Positions 6,421 through 8,228 of a DNA stretch of 8,228 bases are shown here, in pieces (position 1 is the stretch's first letter; each line of letters begins with the position of its first letter). The stretch comes from Candidatus Glassiibacteriota bacterium. GTDB taxonomy: Bacteria > Gemmatimonadota > Glassbacteria > GWA2-58-10. Below the pieces are notes generated by a model, which worked only from the letters and a program-made list of their open reading frames with translations, had not been told where the DNA came from and did no database searches. The stretch lies in NCBI GenBank assembly GCA_016934095.1, contig JAFGTO010000498.1, positions 1 through 8,228 of the forward strand, in the 5' to 3' direction. Made by a program: the position numbers and the translations under genes.

Positions 6421-6484
6421 TGAATTGGTCAAAGAGAGTAGCGCCCGCGGCAAGCCGCGGGGGATGCGCCTGCCAGCCAATTCA
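6421..6484. repeat. Structured inverted repeat with GC-rich core hairpin
   Basis: TGAATTGG (6421-6428) is matched by its inverted copy CCAATTCA (6477-6484). Inside, CCCGCGG (6444-6450) pairs with CCGCGGG (6455-6461) around the 4-base loop CAAG, and GCGC at 6441-6444 and 6466-6469 could extend the stem with a bulge. GC-rich core hairpins inside AT-richer flanks are typical of dispersed palindromic elements. It could also act as an RNA or operator structure upstream of either divergent gene. Confidence 0.5.
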
Positions 6485-6595
6485 GATCATAGACTGCTAC
6501 TGCATGGCCGTTTTTATGGTATTTTTGCCTGCCGCTGATTTACCAGGGTTTTCTACTGAAGGGAAGAGGTTTTCCCCCATTCTCCGATTGATAAA

Positions 6596-6624
6596 TTGAC
6601 GCCCTGACAGTATTCTTGTATTTT
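6596..6624 (+). promoter_or_regulatory. Candidate sigma70-type promoter for the hydrolase-like gene
   Basis: TTGACG at 6596-6601 matches the -35 consensus at five of six positions and is followed, after exactly 17 bases, by TATTTT at 6619-6624, which matches the -10 at four of six. It lies in the AT-rich part of the divergent gap and would give a leader of about 105 nt before the ATG at 6738. Consensus match by eye only. Confidence 0.4.
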
Positions 6625-6737
6625 TTCTAGGTTTCTTGATTGGGTTAAAAAAATATTTAAGACTCCCCGCGATTTGCAGCAGAGTGAGCTAGCGAAGTCG
6701 AAAAACCATAACCCCCTGCTCGAAGGAGAGCCCTCCC

Positions 6738-8228
6738 ATGAAAAGAGCTTTCTGTTCCCTGGCGCTGGCAGTTCTCCTCCTCCCTGCGGCCATGCAGGGC
6801 CAGAACAAAGTCTTTCCCTACCGCTGGCTCTTCGCTTTCGACAAAGTCCTGGACAACGACAAGAGCGTGGAAAAACTGCGGGAGCTCGCCAAGACCTGCT
6901 CCGAACACGGGATCAACGGCATCATCCTGCAGGGGCAGCTCGACAGGCTCGAGATGAAAAGCCCCGAATACTTCACCCGGCTCAAAGAGGTGGAGAAGTT
7001 CTGCAACCAGTACGGGGTGGAGCTGATCGCCGACGTGATGTCGGCGGCCTGGGGCGATGCAGTCTACCTGCGCGACAAGAACCTGGCTGCAGGGCTGCCG
7101 GTCAGGGATGCACTGTTCGTGGTGAAAGATGCCCAGGCTACCCTGGTGGCCGACCCGCCGGTGGGCATCATCAACGGCGGCTTCGAGAACTACCGGGGCA
7201 AGAAGATCGCCGGCTTCACGGTGGAAGAAAATGCCGCCAGGCTGCTTACCGTGGACACCAAGGTATGCAGGGAAGGCCGCGCCTCGCTGCGTTTCGAGGT
7301 CCGGGGCGACTACCCGCCCGAGACCGCCCTAATCAGCCAGGAAGTAACCCTGGCCCCCTACCGCTGCTACCGCGTCTCGTGCTGGGCCCGGGTCGACAGT
7401 ATCGAGAACGCCTGGGGCGCATTCCCCATCTCCGTGCTGGGGCTCGGGGGACCGAACCGCCACCTGCTCTTCACCATACCAGAGATACCAGCCGATGGCC
7501 AATGGCACAAAGTGGCCCTGGGGTTCAACAGCGTAAACTACGACAAGGTAAAGATCTCGATCACCACCCCCGCGGGCAGGAACTCGAAGTTCCGGGTGGA
7601 TGACCTGGGCCTGGAGGAAATCGGGCTGGTCAATGTCCTGCGGCGTCCCGGCACCCCGGTAACTGTGCGCGGCGAGCAGAGCGGCATGGTCTACCAGAGC
7701 GGCCGGGATTTTTTCCGCATCCAGGACCCCGCGACCGACATCCCCTTCGACAATGCCTATCCCCAGCGGAACTACCGCTTCGACCACGAGGGGCCGCCGA
7801 TCAGGTGCACCACGGGCAGCCGCATCAGCGAGGGAGAGCGGCTGCGGGTGAGCTACTACCACCCCATGGTGGTGTACCGGGGACAGGTGACCCTCTGCCT
7901 CTCGGAGCCGAGGCTCTATGAGCTCTGGCGGGAGAAGATGGAGCTGCTACACCAGGTCCTGGCACCCAAAAAGTATCTCCTGAGCATGGATGAGATCCGC
8001 GCAGGAGGCACCTGCGCTGCCTGCCAGGCCCGCGGCATCCCGATGGCCCAAATGGTCGGCGAGTGCGTCCAGAAGCAGGTCGGGATGATCCGCAGCTTCA
8101 ACCCCGAAGCCGAGATCTTCATCTGGGGCGACATGTTCGACCCCAACCACAATGCCGGCGACCGCGAAGGCGCCTATTTCCACGTGAACGAGAACTACTA
8201 CGGCTCCTGGAACTACCTGCCCAAAGAC
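6738..8228 (+). CDS. Secreted glycoside-hydrolase-like protein (GH20-type barrel suspected), 3' end beyond the window
   Basis: The reading frame runs without a stop from ATG 6738 to the last base, giving the first 497 residues of a longer protein. A Shine-Dalgarno AAGGAG (6723-6728) sits 9 bases before the ATG. Residues 1-21 form a Sec-type signal peptide (KR, then a Leu/Ala-rich core). Residues about 28-140 look like the first strands and helices of a TIM barrel (HGINGIILQG 57-66; YGVELIADVMS 92-102). Residues about 144-295, starting at INGGFENY and ending near FRVDDLGLEEIG, resemble a jelly-roll carbohydrate-binding module inserted in the barrel. The barrel pattern resumes near 390 with KKYLLSMDEIR (411-421) and IFIWGDMFDPNHN (460-472). 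An Asp-Glu pair at the end of a strand (418-419) followed by a WGD strand is reminiscent of GH20 hexosaminidases. The family is inferred from pattern only; the catalytic identity and substrate are not established. It is divergent from the cytochrome/FGE-like gene. Confidence 0.8.
   Translation, partial: MKRAFCSLALAVLLLPAAMQGQNKVFPYRWLFAFDKVLDNDKSVEKLRELAKTCSEHGINGIILQGQLDRLEMKSPEYFTRLKEVEKFCNQYGVELIADVMSAAWGDAVYLRDKNLAAGLPVRDALFVVKDAQATLVADPPVGIINGGFENYRGKKIAGFTVEENAARLLTVDTKVCREGRASLRFEVRGDYPPETALISQEVTLAPYRCYRVSCWARVDSIENAWGAFPISVLGLGGPNRHLLFTIPEIPADGQWHKVALGFNSVNYDKVKISITTPAGRNSKFRVDDLGLEEIGLVNVLRRPGTPVTVRGEQSGMVYQSGRDFFRIQDPATDIPFDNAYPQRNYRFDHEGPPIRCTTGSRISEGERLRVSYYHPMVVYRGQVTLCLSEPRLYELWREKMELLHQVLAPKKYLLSMDEIRAGGTCAACQARGIPMAQMVGECVQKQVGMIRSFNPEAEIFIWGDMFDPNHNAGDREGAYFHVNENYYGSWNYLPKD

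Larger units (their letters stand above)
6139..6737. other. Divergent 599-bp intergenic region
   Basis: This gap separates the divergent cytochrome/FGE-like and hydrolase-like genes and must hold both promoters. Positions 6139-6280 are GC-rich and show no motif I recognise. From 6281 the composition becomes AT-richer. It contains a structured inverted repeat at 6421-6484 and a plus-strand promoter candidate at 6596-6624. A perfect TATAAT on the minus strand (6394-6389) has no good -35 partner. Short open frames here, such as one of 69 codons on the minus strand at 6408-6199, lack a ribosome binding site and resemble nothing known. Confidence 0.6.

Noticed and set aside
6674..7603. 309-codon plus-strand frame overlapping the hydrolase-like gene
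   Set aside because: Arg/Gly/Pro-rich without domain features and without a ribosome binding site. The frame from 6738 has AAGGAG, a signal peptide and barrel-like strands, and stays open to the window end.

Overview
This is an 8.2 kb GC-rich window, apparently chromosomal, from a bacterium with a respiratory, secretory lifestyle. The signs are two twin-arginine (Tat) exported proteins, a NapC/NirT-type tetraheme cytochrome anchored in the membrane, a polytopic GT-C-like protein with TPR repeats, and a secreted protein resembling a glycoside hydrolase. This mix, with roomy intergenic regions carrying palindromic repeats, recalls uncultivated FCB- or PVC-type lineages. That placement is an inference; no rRNA or marker gene is present to confirm it. 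No tRNA, rRNA, CRISPR array, transposase or phage gene was seen.

Layout. (1) 1-303: leader region with a sigma70-like promoter candidate and a 16-bp exact direct repeat. (2) 304-2238, plus strand: membrane protein of the bacterial TMTC-like type (about 10-12 membrane segments, then six TPRs). (3) 4258-3311 and 3271-2348, minus strand: a two-gene operon of paralogous Tat-exported proteins with an aldo/keto-reductase-like TIM-barrel pattern, 39 bp apart and each with a good Shine-Dalgarno. It converges on the TPR gene across a 109-bp gap. (4) 4259-4560: AT-rich spacer holding a nested palindromic repeat of about 138 bp that looks like a non-autonomous mobile or MITE-type element. (5) 6138-4561, minus strand: fusion of a NapC/NirT-type tetraheme cytochrome with a formylglycine-generating-enzyme-like (SUMF1/EgtB/PvdO) domain. 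(6) 6139-6737: divergent 599-bp intergenic region with a structured inverted repeat and a promoter candidate. (7) 6738 to the window end, plus strand: an incomplete gene for a secreted protein resembling a split GH20-type barrel with an inserted carbohydrate-binding-like domain.

How the genes may work together: all five products are predicted to be in or beyond the cytoplasmic membrane. The most unusual one is the cytochrome/FGE-like fusion. It joins a quinol-oxidising type of electron carrier to a domain whose canonical copper-binding cysteine pair is replaced by Ser and Leu, so it is probably not a sulfatase-maturing enzyme. The Tat-exported barrel pair lies just downstream on the same strand, but a 302-bp gap with a repeat argues against one shared operon. 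A link to extracytoplasmic glycan metabolism is plausible from the hydrolase-like and GT-C-like neighbours, but it is inference only.
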